From the NCBI GenBank assembly GCA_016649675.1, contig JAENXG010000002.1, positions 1 through 32,515 of the forward strand: 32,515 bases of DNA, given 5' to 3'. Within the stretch, counting starts at the first letter, position 1. Every line of letters starts with the position of its first letter. The position numbers and the translations under genes were made by a program. The notes beneath the pieces were generated by a model. The model was not told the origin of the DNA, did not search any database, and saw nothing but the letters and a program-made list of their open reading frames with translations. Below are positions 7,935-18,179 of the stretch, one piece after another. This stretch comes from Methyloceanibacter sp. (GTDB lineage Bacteria > Pseudomonadota > Alphaproteobacteria > Rhizobiales > Methyloligellaceae).

Positions 7935-9113
7935 ATGCTCAAGCGCGACCATCAGATTGTCCTGCCGACGCAAGCCCGCGCGCCGGGCTTCCGCGTCGAG
8001 TTGCGCGGCACGACCTTCCGCCTGATCGCGACCGGCGCCTGGACCGTCGCCGAGGCCACCAAGCTCGACAGCGCCCTGAAGCGCCTGCGTGTGCCCATTC
8101 CGCCCACACCCGACTTCACCGGCGAAATGGACATTGCCGGCATCGCCGAGATCGACACCGCCGGCGCGCTGCTGTTGCAGCGGACCGCTGCCGCGTGGGA
8201 GACGAGCGGCTTGCGCACCCGCTACGCCGGAGCGACGGAGGCCTTCCGCATCCTCATCGAGGAGGTTCAGCGCCGCAGCGGTGCCGAGCGGCCGAAGCTC
8301 GAGAAGCCAAACCCGCTGACGCAATTTGCCGAGGACATGACCAAGGCGGTGACGGGCGTCTGGCGCGATGCCGTGCAGCTCACCGCTTTCCTCGGCGAGG
8401 TCACCACCGCTTTTGCGCGAATGATCAGGCAGCCTTGGCGCTTTCGCACCACCTCCTTCATTCATCATCTCGACCACGCCGGCTTCCGGGCGGTGCCGAT
8501 CATCTCGCTCATCTGCTTCCTGATCGGCGCCGTGGTGATGCAGCAGGGCGTGGTCCAGCTCAAGCCGTTCGGGGCAGAGCCGTTCGCCGTCAACATGGTC
8601 GCCATTCTTGCGCTGCGCGAGGTCGGCATCCTGCTCACCGCCATCATGGTGGCCGGCCGTTCGGGCTCCGCCTTCACCGCCGAGATCGGCTCGATGAAGA
8701 TGCGCGAGGAGATCGACGCCATGCGCACCCTCGGCATCGATCCGATGGATACGCTCGTGCTGCCGCGCGTGCTGGCGCTGGTGGTGGCGCTTCCGCTGCT
8801 CACCTTTATCGGCGACCTGATGGGCCTCGCCGGCGGTGGCCTTATGGCGTTCGCCGTGCTCGGCCTCGATGCCACGAACTATCTCGACAAGCTGCACGAG
8901 GCGATCGACTTCCAGCACTTCATGGCCGGCATGATCAAGGCGCCCTTCGCCGCCGTGATCATCGGCCTGGTCGGCTGCCTGGAAGGCCTCAAAGTCGAGG
9001 GCAGCGCCGAATCGCTCGGCACGCACGTGACCAGCGCCGTGGTCAAAGCGATCTTCCTGGTGATAATTTTGGACGCCATCTTTGCCATGTTCCTGTCGGG
9101 GATCGGGGTGTGA
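7935..9113 (+). CDS. mlaE: MlaE-family ABC permease with N-terminal STAS (MlaB-like) domain
   Basis: STAS-like 1-120 (AGIAEIDTAGALLLQRT) fused to MlaE domain (FVNMVAILALREVGILLTAIMVAGRSGSAFTAEIGSMKM). Confidence 0.85.
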   Translation: MLKRDHQIVLPTQARAPGFRVELRGTTFRLIATGAWTVAEATKLDSALKRLRVPIPPTPDFTGEMDIAGIAEIDTAGALLLQRTAAAWETSGLRTRYAGATEAFRILIEEVQRRSGAERPKLEKPNPLTQFAEDMTKAVTGVWRDAVQLTAFLGEVTTAFARMIRQPWRFRTTSFIHHLDHAGFRAVPIISLICFLIGAVVMQQGVVQLKPFGAEPFAVNMVAILALREVGILLTAIMVAGRSGSAFTAEIGSMKMREEIDAMRTLGIDPMDTLVLPRVLALVVALPLLTFIGDLMGLAGGGLMAFAVLGLDATNYLDKLHEAIDFQHFMAGMIKAPFAAVIIGLVGCLEGLKVEGSAESLGTHVTSAVVKAIFLVIILDAIFAMFLSGIGV

Positions 9114-9910
9114 TCGTCGATAACGGACGAGAGGTTGTGATCCGCGTGCGCGGGCTCGCCAAGAGCTTCGGCAGCCATCAGATTTGGGACGGGCTCAGTC
9201 TCGACGTCTATCGCGGCGAGATCCTCGCCATCGTCGGCGGCTCGGGCCAGGGCAAGTCGGTGCTGATGCGCGTGATCACCGGCCTCGTGAAGCCGGACGC
9301 CGGCGATGTCGGGCTATTCGGGCAAAACGCCAAGACGCTGTCGCCGCAGGATCGTCTCGAGATCGAGAAGCGCTGGGGCATCCTCTTCCAGGACGGTGCG
9401 CTGTTCTCCTCGCTCACCGTGCTGCAGAACATCCAGGTGCCGATGCGCGAGCATCTCGAGCTGCCGCAGGCGATGATGGACGATCTCGCCTTCCTCAAGC
9501 TCACCATGGTGGGCCTGCCCCCCAACGCCGCCCACAAATTCCCCTCGGAGCTCTCCGGCGGCATGCGCAAGCGGGCAGGGCTTGCCCGCGCGCTCGCGCT
9601 CGACCCTGAGATCGTGTTCCTGGACGAGCCTACCGCGGGCCTCGATCCGATCGGAGCGTCGGATTTCGACCACCTGATTCGCAAGCTGCAGCAGACACTT
9701 GGCCTGACGGTCTATATGGTGACCCACGACCTTGATACGATCTTCACCGTGTGCGACAGGGTAGCCGTGCTTGCCGACAAGAAGATCGTACGGACGGGCT
9801 CGCCGACCGAGCTGCAGCGCCACCCCAACCACCCGTGGATCAAGGAATATTTCTGCGGCGAGCGGGCGCGGGCGGCCTCGCCGGGTGAACAGCCGAAGAT
9901 ACCCGCCTGA
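9110..9910 (+). CDS. mlaF: ABC transporter ATP-binding protein, MlaF-like
   Basis: Walker A GGSGQGKS, signature LSGGMRKR, Walker B IVFLDEPTAGLDP; GTG start overlaps mlaE stop by 4 bp. Confidence 0.9.
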   Translation: MIVDNGREVVIRVRGLAKSFGSHQIWDGLSLDVYRGEILAIVGGSGQGKSVLMRVITGLVKPDAGDVGLFGQNAKTLSPQDRLEIEKRWGILFQDGALFSSLTVLQNIQVPMREHLELPQAMMDDLAFLKLTMVGLPPNAAHKFPSELSGGMRKRAGLARALALDPEIVFLDEPTAGLDPIGASDFDHLIRKLQQTLGLTVYMVTHDLDTIFTVCDRVAVLADKKIVRTGSPTELQRHPNHPWIKEYFCGERARAASPGEQPKIPA

Positions 9911-9939
9911 TGCTTGTTTAGTCCTGAGGAACCGGTCGG

Positions 9940-10776
9940 ATGGAAACCAAAGCCAACTACCTGATGATCGGCGGCTTCGTGCTCGGCGTGCTCGCGCTCG
10001 CCTTCGTCTTCGTGTTCTGGATGAGCAATTTCGCCGGAGGCGGCAAGCGCTACTACATCGTCTTCCAGAGCTCGGTGGCGGGGTTGACCACGGGCTCGAG
10101 CGTCGGCTTCAACGGCATCAAGGTCGGCGAGGTGCAGTCCTTCGCGCTCGATCCCGAAGACGCGCGCAAGGTCCAGGTCTTGATCAGCGTCGGCGACGCC
10201 ACGCCGGTACGCCAGAATTCCCGCGGGAGCATCCAGTCCATGGGCCTGACCGGCGGCAGCGGCGTGCAGATCAGCCCGGGCACGCCGGACTCGCCCTTCC
10301 TGGTCGCGACCGCCGAAGACCCGATCCCGACCATCAAGGCCGATTCCGGCGGAGGCCAGGGCCTGTTCGATGCCGCGCCGGCGATGATGAACAATGCCAA
10401 CGCGCTCCTGACCAAGCTGAACGACCTCGTCGCCGAGAACCAGGATTCGATCCACACGACGGTGACCAATGTCGAGCAGTTCACCACCATGCTGAACGCC
10501 AAGAAGGACGACATCGGCCTTGCCATCGGCGACGTGAAAGATGGCGCCGAGAACTTCAAGACCTTGTCGGGCAAGCTCCAAGTCTCTCTCGGGGACAACA
10601 TGGACGGGCTCACCCGCCAGGCCAAGGATAGCCTCCAGGAATTCGGGAATTTCATGCGCGAGGGACGGCGCACGGCGGTAACGCTGAACCGGATTCTGGA
10701 GAAGCTAGAGGCTGATCCAAAAGGCTTTTTGCTTGGTGGAAACCAAGTTCCGGAATACACTCCAAAAGGACAATAG
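9940..10776 (+). CDS. mlaD: MCE/MlaD family substrate-binding protein
   Basis: METKANYLMIGGFVLGVLALAFVFVFWM TM then YYIVFQSSVAGLTTGSSVGFNGIKVGEV MCE domain. Confidence 0.9.
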   Translation: METKANYLMIGGFVLGVLALAFVFVFWMSNFAGGGKRYYIVFQSSVAGLTTGSSVGFNGIKVGEVQSFALDPEDARKVQVLISVGDATPVRQNSRGSIQSMGLTGGSGVQISPGTPDSPFLVATAEDPIPTIKADSGGGQGLFDAAPAMMNNANALLTKLNDLVAENQDSIHTTVTNVEQFTTMLNAKKDDIGLAIGDVKDGAENFKTLSGKLQVSLGDNMDGLTRQAKDSLQEFGNFMREGRRTAVTLNRILEKLEADPKGFLLGGNQVPEYTPKGQ

Positions 10777-10825
10777 GGCACCCTCGAGGGAATGGGGCGT
10801 GTCTCCTAACAGGGGGCGATCGGAC

Positions 10826-11413
10826 ATGTCGCGATCCGCGCCAATGCTCGCTGCAGGCTTGCTTTGCCTGGGCCTGCTCGGCTGCGCGTTGGCTTCCACA
10901 AGACCGCCGACCACTTACGATCTCGTCGCACCGCGTTCCTTCGCCGGCACCGCGCGGCCCGCGCCGTGGCAGCTCGTGGTTTACGAGCCGACCGCCGTGC
11001 ACGCGCTCGAGACGGACCGTCTCATGGTGCGCCCGAGCGCCGACCAGGTTTCCTACTACAAGGGCATCGCCTGGAGCGACCGGCTGCCGCGCCTCGTGCA
11101 GGCGCGCATCATCGAGACCTTCCAGAATTCCGGCGCGGTCAAGGCCGTCAGCGCCTCCAACGGCCAATACGCTCTCGCCACCGAGTTGCGCTCCTTCCAG
11201 ATCGATGTGTCCAGCGGCAAGGCCAACGCCGAGATCGAGATCTTTGCCCGGCTGATCAATGTGAGCTCGGGCAAGGTGGTGGCCACCAAGGGTTTCAGTG
11301 CCCGCGTGCCGGCGACGACCGATAGTCCGAACGATGCCGTTGCCGCTCTGAACCAGGCCTTCACCGAGGTGCTGCAAGACACCACCGCCTGGGTCGCCTC
11401 GCGCCGCGTCTAG
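10826..11413 (+). CDS. ABC-type transport auxiliary lipoprotein (PqiC/LptE-like)
   Basis: Lipobox LLGC after signal peptide; follows mlaEFD. Confidence 0.8.
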   Translation: MSRSAPMLAAGLLCLGLLGCALASTRPPTTYDLVAPRSFAGTARPAPWQLVVYEPTAVHALETDRLMVRPSADQVSYYKGIAWSDRLPRLVQARIIETFQNSGAVKAVSASNGQYALATELRSFQIDVSSGKANAEIEIFARLINVSSGKVVATKGFSARVPATTDSPNDAVAALNQAFTEVLQDTTAWVASRRV

Positions 11414-11437
11414 CCGCGCAAATCGTCTCTCATGACG

Positions 11438-11525
11438 CGTCATGCCCGGTCTTGTGCCGGGCATCCACGAATTTCTATCCAAGCACCAAAACGTGGATGG
11501 CCGGGACAAGCCCGGCCATAACGGG
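11438..11525. repeat. Double-palindrome intergenic repeat, copy 1
   Basis: GTCATGCCCGGTCTTGTGCCGGGCATCCACGA...CGTGGATGGCCGGGACAAGCCCGGCCAT. Confidence 0.85.
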
Positions 11526-11631
11526 TGACTGTGTCTTTGGCTCAAGAGCCGCGGCTTGGAAATACTTGGCCCCCGCCCTCCTTTTCAGGGGAGGACAGGG
11601 GCCCAAGGCTGGGGGAGCCTAAACCTATTGG

Positions 11632-14600
11632 TTAGCGCAGGCGACCGCTCGCATGCGCCAGCAGAAGATAGACGCGTCCGTTCTCTGAGGTCAGGTAGCT
11701 CTGCAGCATCCTGCCGTCGGGATCGGACTGCTCGGCGTCTCCGAGCAACCGCTCGAAATCGCCGATATAGCGGTCCACGGTCACGCGAAACTCGCCCTCG
11801 CGATCGTAGCGGCGGGAGATCTCGTCGAACGTCGTCTGGCCGTCGAGGCTGTAGATGTGACGCCCAAGCACGCCGCGCTCGCCGGCCCTGAACCGCTGCC
11901 AGACCTCGGCCGCGGTACGGTGGTCGATGGCGCGCGCGATCTCATCGAGGCGCAGCTGGCCGTTCGGGCTTGCCGCCTGCACTGGCGCGGCGCGGGTGCC
12001 GAAGCCCTGGCCGCCGGCCGCGTAGCCCTGGTCGGGCTCAGGTGCGCGGGGGAGAAGATCCCCGCCGCCCCAAGCACCGCCGCGCGGGGCCTGCGGAGCA
12101 CCCGAAAGCTGTTGGGCGAGACCGCCCGCGACCTGGCCGAGATCGCCACCGTCCTGGCCCTGAACAGGGCGGCCTCTCGCGTCGAAATGCGGTAGTGGCG
12201 GCAGGTCGAATTGTCCTGCGGCGGGCCTCGCCTCCTCGGCGCGTGGCGGGAAGGAAGCCGGGCGCGCAACAGGCGGCAGGTCGTATTGGGCGGAAGGCCT
12301 TGCCTCAACCCGTGGCATCGCAGGCGGCCGGTAGGGATCCGGCGCGTTGGCTTGTATGGCGGCGAGTTGCGTAGCCGTACCTTGCGTCGCCGCCCGGGTT
12401 AGCGCGGGGGTGATCGCCTCGATCTCTTTCAGCTGGTCGGTCATCGCCTTGCGGATTGCCGCCGTAGCTTGCGCGGTATGCTCCGGCAGCGCTTCCATGC
12501 GCCGCTGCATGTCCTGGCGCATACCGTCGAGATCGGTCGCCGTCTGCTTGGCGGCCTCGCGCATGCCGCGCGAGGTGTTGTCGAACTGGCCGCGCATCTG
12601 CTCGAGCTGCCGGCCGATCTGGGTGATAATCGTCTCGAAGCTGCCTTTGAGATCGGTGACCGCGCGCGCGGTGTGGGCCTGCGCCTCCTCGCGCAGACGC
12701 TCAATCTGGGCAAGCGCCTGCTGCGCCTGGCCGGCCGTGTCGCGGGCAAGCGCGCTGCCAACCTGCTTCGCCCGCGCCTCCGCGCCCGACATGGCGTTCT
12801 CGAGCATGCCCGCGTAGGAGCGCATCATGTTGTCGAGGTCTTTCGCCTTGGTGTTGACCGTATGCAGGAGCGCGATGATCGCCTGATGCCGGCCCTCGAG
12901 GATCGAGTCGATCTTGGTGTTTGACGAATCGAGCGCCTTGGCGGCGGTGAGGATGGCTTGGCCCTGGTTCTCGAAACGCTGGGTGAGCCCGTGGATCTGC
13001 TCGAGCAGCCCGCGGGAGACGTCGCGCAGCGTCTGGGTCTGGCTCGTCAGGATGGTGACGGCCTCCTTCGACTGCGCGCCGACCTGATCGGCGGTCTGGC
13101 GGATCATCGCCGAGTTGTTGGCGAGCACCTGGTTGAGCTGGGCGGTCTGCTTGCCGAAGGTCGCCTCGGTCGCGCGCGCGTGCTCGCCGAGCATCCTGTC
13201 GGTCTCGGCGGTGCGCTGGCTGAAGGTGGAGTCGATCGCCTTGAGCCGCTCGGCGAGCGCCATGATGACCGCCTGGGCGCGCTCGGTCATGGTCTTGTCG
13301 AGGGTGCCGGTCTGCTGGCTGATGGCGGTCTCGAGAGACCGCACGCGCTGGAGCAGGGAGTTGGTGAAGCCCTCGGCACGTTCGGCGAGGGACTTGTCGA
13401 GCGCCATGGTGCCCTGATTGATCGCCGTGATGAACTGGGCCGTGCGGTCATGCAGCGACTTGTCCAGCAGCGAGGCGCGCTGATCGAGTGCCGCGGCGAA
13501 GGCGCCGGTGCGGTCGATAAGCTGCTTGTCGAGGAGCAACGCGCGCTGGTCGACCATGGCGTTGAAGCCGCCGGTGCGGTCGATCAGCGTCTTGTCGAGC
13601 ATGGCGGCGCCTTGGCCGATCGCGTTGGCAAGGGCGTTGGTCCGCTCCTGCAATGTCCTGTCGAGCACCACGGCGCCCTGCGAGACGAGGCCGGTGAACG
13701 CCTCGGTGCGGTCGCGGAGCGCCTTGTCGAGCTGGCCGGCGCCCTGGCCGACCTGGGCCACGAACGCCTCGGTGCGATCCTTCAGCGTCTTGTCGAGGAT
13801 CACGGCACCTTGGCCGATCGTATTCGTCAGCGCGTCGATCGTATTCGTCAGCGCGTCGGTGCGCTGTCTCAGGGTGTTGTCGAGGGCCGCGGCGCCCTGG
13901 CCAATCGAGACCGTCAGCGCCTCGGTCCGCTGTTTCAGGGTGTTGTCGAACAATACCGCCCCTTGCGAGACGAGGCCGGTGAAGGCCTCGGTGCGGTCCT
14001 TGAGCGTCTTCTCGAGCACCACCGCGCCCTGAGCGACGGAGGCATTCAACGCCTCGGTGCTGTCTTTCAGCGTCTTGTCGAGGGCCGCGGCGCCCTGGCC
14101 AATCGAGACCGTCAGCGCCTCGGTCCGCTGTTTCAGGGTGTTGTCGAACAACACCGCCCCTTGCGAGACGAGGCCGGTGAAGGCCTCGGTGCGGTCCTTC
14201 ATCGTCTTGTCGAGCCCAGCCGTGCCTTGGCCGATTGAGGCGGCGAAGGTCTCGGTGCGCTCCTTTAGCGTCTTGTCGAGGAGGATGGCGCCTTGCGCGA
14301 CGGAGGTCTCGAGCCCCTTGATGCGGGTGGCGAGCGAGGTCTGCAGGGCCTCGGTGCGCTCCTTCATGGTCTTGTCGAGGGAGGTGGTCCGCTGCACCAC
14401 GACGCTTTCGAGCGCCGCGAGGTTCTGCGTCGCCCCTTCGATCACCTGAGAGAGGCGCCCCTGTTCCTTGCTCAAGCGCTCGAGCAGACCGGGCACGGCC
14501 TCGGTGACCCGGGCCTGGGCCTTGTGCACCTGCTCGGCGGCCTCGCTCGAGCGGCTCACGAGAAGCTCAGTGAGTTGCAGGCCGCGTTCGGCAAGCTTCT

Positions 14601-15666
14601 TGTCGATCGTGCTCGACGCGGTGGAGATATCGCGGGCGACTTGCGCGCCTACGCCCTTCAGCGCCTCGCTGACCCGCACGCTGTTATTGGCAAGCGCCTC
14701 GCGCTCGGTGGCAAGCTCGCTGATCAGGTTCCTGACGCGAAGCTCGTTTTCGCCGTAGGACCGCTCGAGCGCCGCGACCTCGCTGTGCACCATGGCCTCG
14801 AGCTCGCTCGCCCGCCCGATGGCGCGTGAGATGCCGTCGTTCATCGCCGCCACCTGACGGCGGATGGTCTGCCCGACCGAGGCGACCGACTGTTCGGCAA
14901 GCTTGTCCGGCTCGGCGAGCCTGACCGCGACCTCGGTCATGGCCGAGGCCATCAGGCGGAGCTCCTGAGCGCGCCAGACAAGGAGTGCCAGGAACCAGAA
15001 AATGACGATAGGGACGAGGATGGCGACGGCCGCGGTGAGCGCCGAGGCGCTGCCGGCTAGGCCCGAGACGCCGCCCGCAGCAACCTGAGCCGAGATGAGC
15101 CCGAAGGCAAAGAAGCCGCCGATGATGAACCAGGCGACGGATGTGGCCAGCGCGATGAGGAACGGCGTCCGCGACGGCCTTTGCTGGAGGGCGAAGATCA
15201 GCCCGCCAATCGAGGGGAGGTCGTCGTTGGCCGGGGCAGACAATCTCCGCTGCGGGGGTGGACCGGCCGGGCGCCGCGTCCGCGTGAATTGCCGCGGGGG
15301 AGGCGGAGTGCCGGCCCCTGGCGCCACCTCGGCGAACTCGAGCGGCGGCTTCGCCTCCTCGGGCTGCTGCTGCAGCGGCTTCGGCTCTTCGCGTTTTGGG
15401 TCGGCGAACGCCTCGCGTTTTGGGTCGGCGAACGCGGCCTCGCGCGCTTTCTGCTCGCCGCCGCCGCCATCGCGCTTCCGCTGCTCGGCTTTCAGCCGCT
15501 CGGCCAAAGTGGTTCGCTTTGGAATATCGATGCCTCGGTCGAGGATCGGGGCATCGCCCGACTTTTCCTCCCGTGCCCGGGTCATCGCTTCAAGAGGATT
15601 TGGACTCTGGTCCTTGGCTCCCGGCACTGCTGTCCCAGACGGCGACTTCGCTTGCTCTTGCGCCAT
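11632..15666 (-). CDS. Large membrane-anchored apolipoprotein-like repeat protein, candidate GPR/RgsE (growth pole ring) homologue
   Basis: 1344 aa; two N-terminal TMs (about aa 165-230), long helical hendecad repeats, conserved-looking C-terminal globular region (LDEIARAIDHRTAAEVWQRFRAGERGVLGRHIYSLDGQTTFDEI). Confidence 0.75.
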   Translation of the reverse strand: MAQEQAKSPSGTAVPGAKDQSPNPLEAMTRAREEKSGDAPILDRGIDIPKRTTLAERLKAEQRKRDGGGGEQKAREAAFADPKREAFADPKREEPKPLQQQPEEAKPPLEFAEVAPGAGTPPPPRQFTRTRRPAGPPPQRRLSAPANDDLPSIGGLIFALQQRPSRTPFLIALATSVAWFIIGGFFAFGLISAQVAAGGVSGLAGSASALTAAVAILVPIVIFWFLALLVWRAQELRLMASAMTEVAVRLAEPDKLAEQSVASVGQTIRRQVAAMNDGISRAIGRASELEAMVHSEVAALERSYGENELRVRNLISELATEREALANNSVRVSEALKGVGAQVARDISTASSTIDKKLAERGLQLTELLVSRSSEAAEQVHKAQARVTEAVPGLLERLSKEQGRLSQVIEGATQNLAALESVVVQRTTSLDKTMKERTEALQTSLATRIKGLETSVAQGAILLDKTLKERTETFAASIGQGTAGLDKTMKDRTEAFTGLVSQGAVLFDNTLKQRTEALTVSIGQGAAALDKTLKDSTEALNASVAQGAVVLEKTLKDRTEAFTGLVSQGAVLFDNTLKQRTEALTVSIGQGAAALDNTLRQRTDALTNTIDALTNTIGQGAVILDKTLKDRTEAFVAQVGQGAGQLDKALRDRTEAFTGLVSQGAVVLDRTLQERTNALANAIGQGAAMLDKTLIDRTGGFNAMVDQRALLLDKQLIDRTGAFAAALDQRASLLDKSLHDRTAQFITAINQGTMALDKSLAERAEGFTNSLLQRVRSLETAISQQTGTLDKTMTERAQAVIMALAERLKAIDSTFSQRTAETDRMLGEHARATEATFGKQTAQLNQVLANNSAMIRQTADQVGAQSKEAVTILTSQTQTLRDVSRGLLEQIHGLTQRFENQGQAILTAAKALDSSNTKIDSILEGRHQAIIALLHTVNTKAKDLDNMMRSYAGMLENAMSGAEARAKQVGSALARDTAGQAQQALAQIERLREEAQAHTARAVTDLKGSFETIITQIGRQLEQMRGQFDNTSRGMREAAKQTATDLDGMRQDMQRRMEALPEHTAQATAAIRKAMTDQLKEIEAITPALTRAATQGTATQLAAIQANAPDPYRPPAMPRVEARPSAQYDLPPVARPASFPPRAEEARPAAGQFDLPPLPHFDARGRPVQGQDGGDLGQVAGGLAQQLSGAPQAPRGGAWGGGDLLPRAPEPDQGYAAGGQGFGTRAAPVQAASPNGQLRLDEIARAIDHRTAAEVWQRFRAGERGVLGRHIYSLDGQTTFDEISRRYDREGEFRVTVDRYIGDFERLLGDAEQSDPDGRMLQSYLTSENGRVYLLLAHASGRLR
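13138..14412 (-). repeat. Coding array of 38 hendecads (mostly paired as 22-aa/66-bp units) plus one 7-aa insertion
   Basis: Unit LDKTLKDRTEAFTGLVSQGAVL; (14412-13138+1)/3 = 425 = 38x11 + 7. Confidence 0.9.
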
Positions 15667-15821
15667 AACGCGTTCCTCGCACCGACGAAACTATATGAGA
15701 GAATGTGCGCGCCCTATACCCCAACCCCGCAAGCGGCGCGTAGCGTAAGCGGGCACCGCGCTAGCTCCCGGAAGAGTCTATCCGGAAGGGCCCCCGACGC
15801 ATTCCCCCTCTGCCTTCATCG

Positions 15822-15836
15822 TTAACGAATTTTTAG
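15822..15836 (+). promoter_or_regulatory. Near-consensus CtrA-like box TTAACGAATTTTTAG
   Basis: TTAA-N7-TTAG, one mismatch to TTAA-N7-TTAA, in the divergent GPR-like/hpt intergenic region. Confidence 0.35.
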
Positions 15837-16084
15837 GGCTAAAAAAAGTTTAATCGGCAGGTATGGTTTACGCGCCATAAGACTTTAATTTTGCTGGCAG
15901 ATTCTGGTGCCCAGAGGGTGCGAATTGCGTAAGAAGGGATGCCTTGGTTGCAGGAAGGTAACGGTTGCGCCGCTTAAGGCCATCACAAAATCGCCTCGCC
16001 TCCTTCTGCACTGCACCCAAAAAGCGTCCCAATCGGACGTGAGGACTAGGCGCCCGATACGGACAAATCGAGGGGGAGAACTTC

Positions 16085-16477
16085 ATGGCGAGTGAAATGG
16101 CGGCGGCATGGATCGAAAGCGGGCCCCAAGGGCGGAAGGGGTCCGTGCGACCCGTCGATCTCGTCTACCTGTCGCGCTTCACCCTCGGCGAGCGCGCGCT
16201 CGAGCGCGAGGTGCTCGAGCTCTTCTGCACGCAGTCGCTCGTCTATCTCGAGCGGCTTAGCGGGGCGCAGTCCGACAAGGACTGGAAAGACGCAGCCCAT
16301 TCGCTCAAAGGATCGGCGCGGGCCATCGGCGCCTGGCGCACAGCGGAGGCTGCCGAACGCGCCGAGGCGCTCTCGGGCGACGCCTTGGCCAATTCCCGGG
16401 CTCGCAGCATAAGCGAGGTCGAAACCTCGTTGAGCGAGGCCAACACCTATATCGGCTCGCTGCTCATGGACAGCTGA
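16085..16477 (+). CDS. HPt (histidine phosphotransfer) domain protein
   Basis: KDAAHSLKGSARAIGAWRTAEAAERAEAL is the HPt signature. Confidence 0.85.
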   Translation: MASEMAAAWIESGPQGRKGSVRPVDLVYLSRFTLGERALEREVLELFCTQSLVYLERLSGAQSDKDWKDAAHSLKGSARAIGAWRTAEAAERAEALSGDALANSRARSISEVETSLSEANTYIGSLLMDS

Positions 16478-16648
16478 CGCGCGGACCCGAATAAAAAGCG
16501 CCGCGAAGGCGCTGGAGTCTCACTTTCAATTGCCCTATAGAGCACGGGCCGCGAGCGGGCACTCCTTCTCGCGCCTACACCTTTCGGGCGCGAGTGTCAG
16601 CCTCTGCCCGGTCCCCAAGATTGGACGACAGCTCAGCCCGCCAATGTC

Positions 16649-18006
<1,358 letters not shown>

Positions 18007-18056
18007 CGCCTCGCGTCGTTGGTCGTCTGGTTTCGCGGCCGTGAAACCCCTCACGA

Positions 18057-18144
18057 GTCATGGCCGGGCATGTCCCGGCCATCCACGTCTTTCACCTTGG
18101 CGAGGTCTTAATCGTGGATGCCCGCGACAAGCGCGGGCATGACG
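18057..18144. repeat. Double-palindrome intergenic repeat, copy 2
   Basis: GTCATGGCCGGGCATGTCCCGGCCATCCACGTC...CGTGGATGCCCGCGACAAGCGCGGGCATGACG. Confidence 0.88.
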
Positions 18145-18179
18145 AATTCGATGATCTAGCTGGTGCTTAACGCGCGCTG

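Noticed and set aside
7923-9026. 367-aa minus-strand ORF opposite mlaE, and similar ORFs opposite mlaF/mlaD
   Set aside because: Antisense to clearly assigned Mla genes
12958-14238. 426-aa plus-strand ORF with repeats (VEGRGALANRDRQRLGPLFQ...)
   Set aside because: Mirror image of the hendecad repeats of the minus-strand GPR-like gene; codon-periodicity artefact
13138-14412. Regularly spaced repeats reminiscent of a CRISPR array
   Set aside because: 66-bp period is in frame, copies are diverged protein repeats without unique spacers, and no cas genes are present
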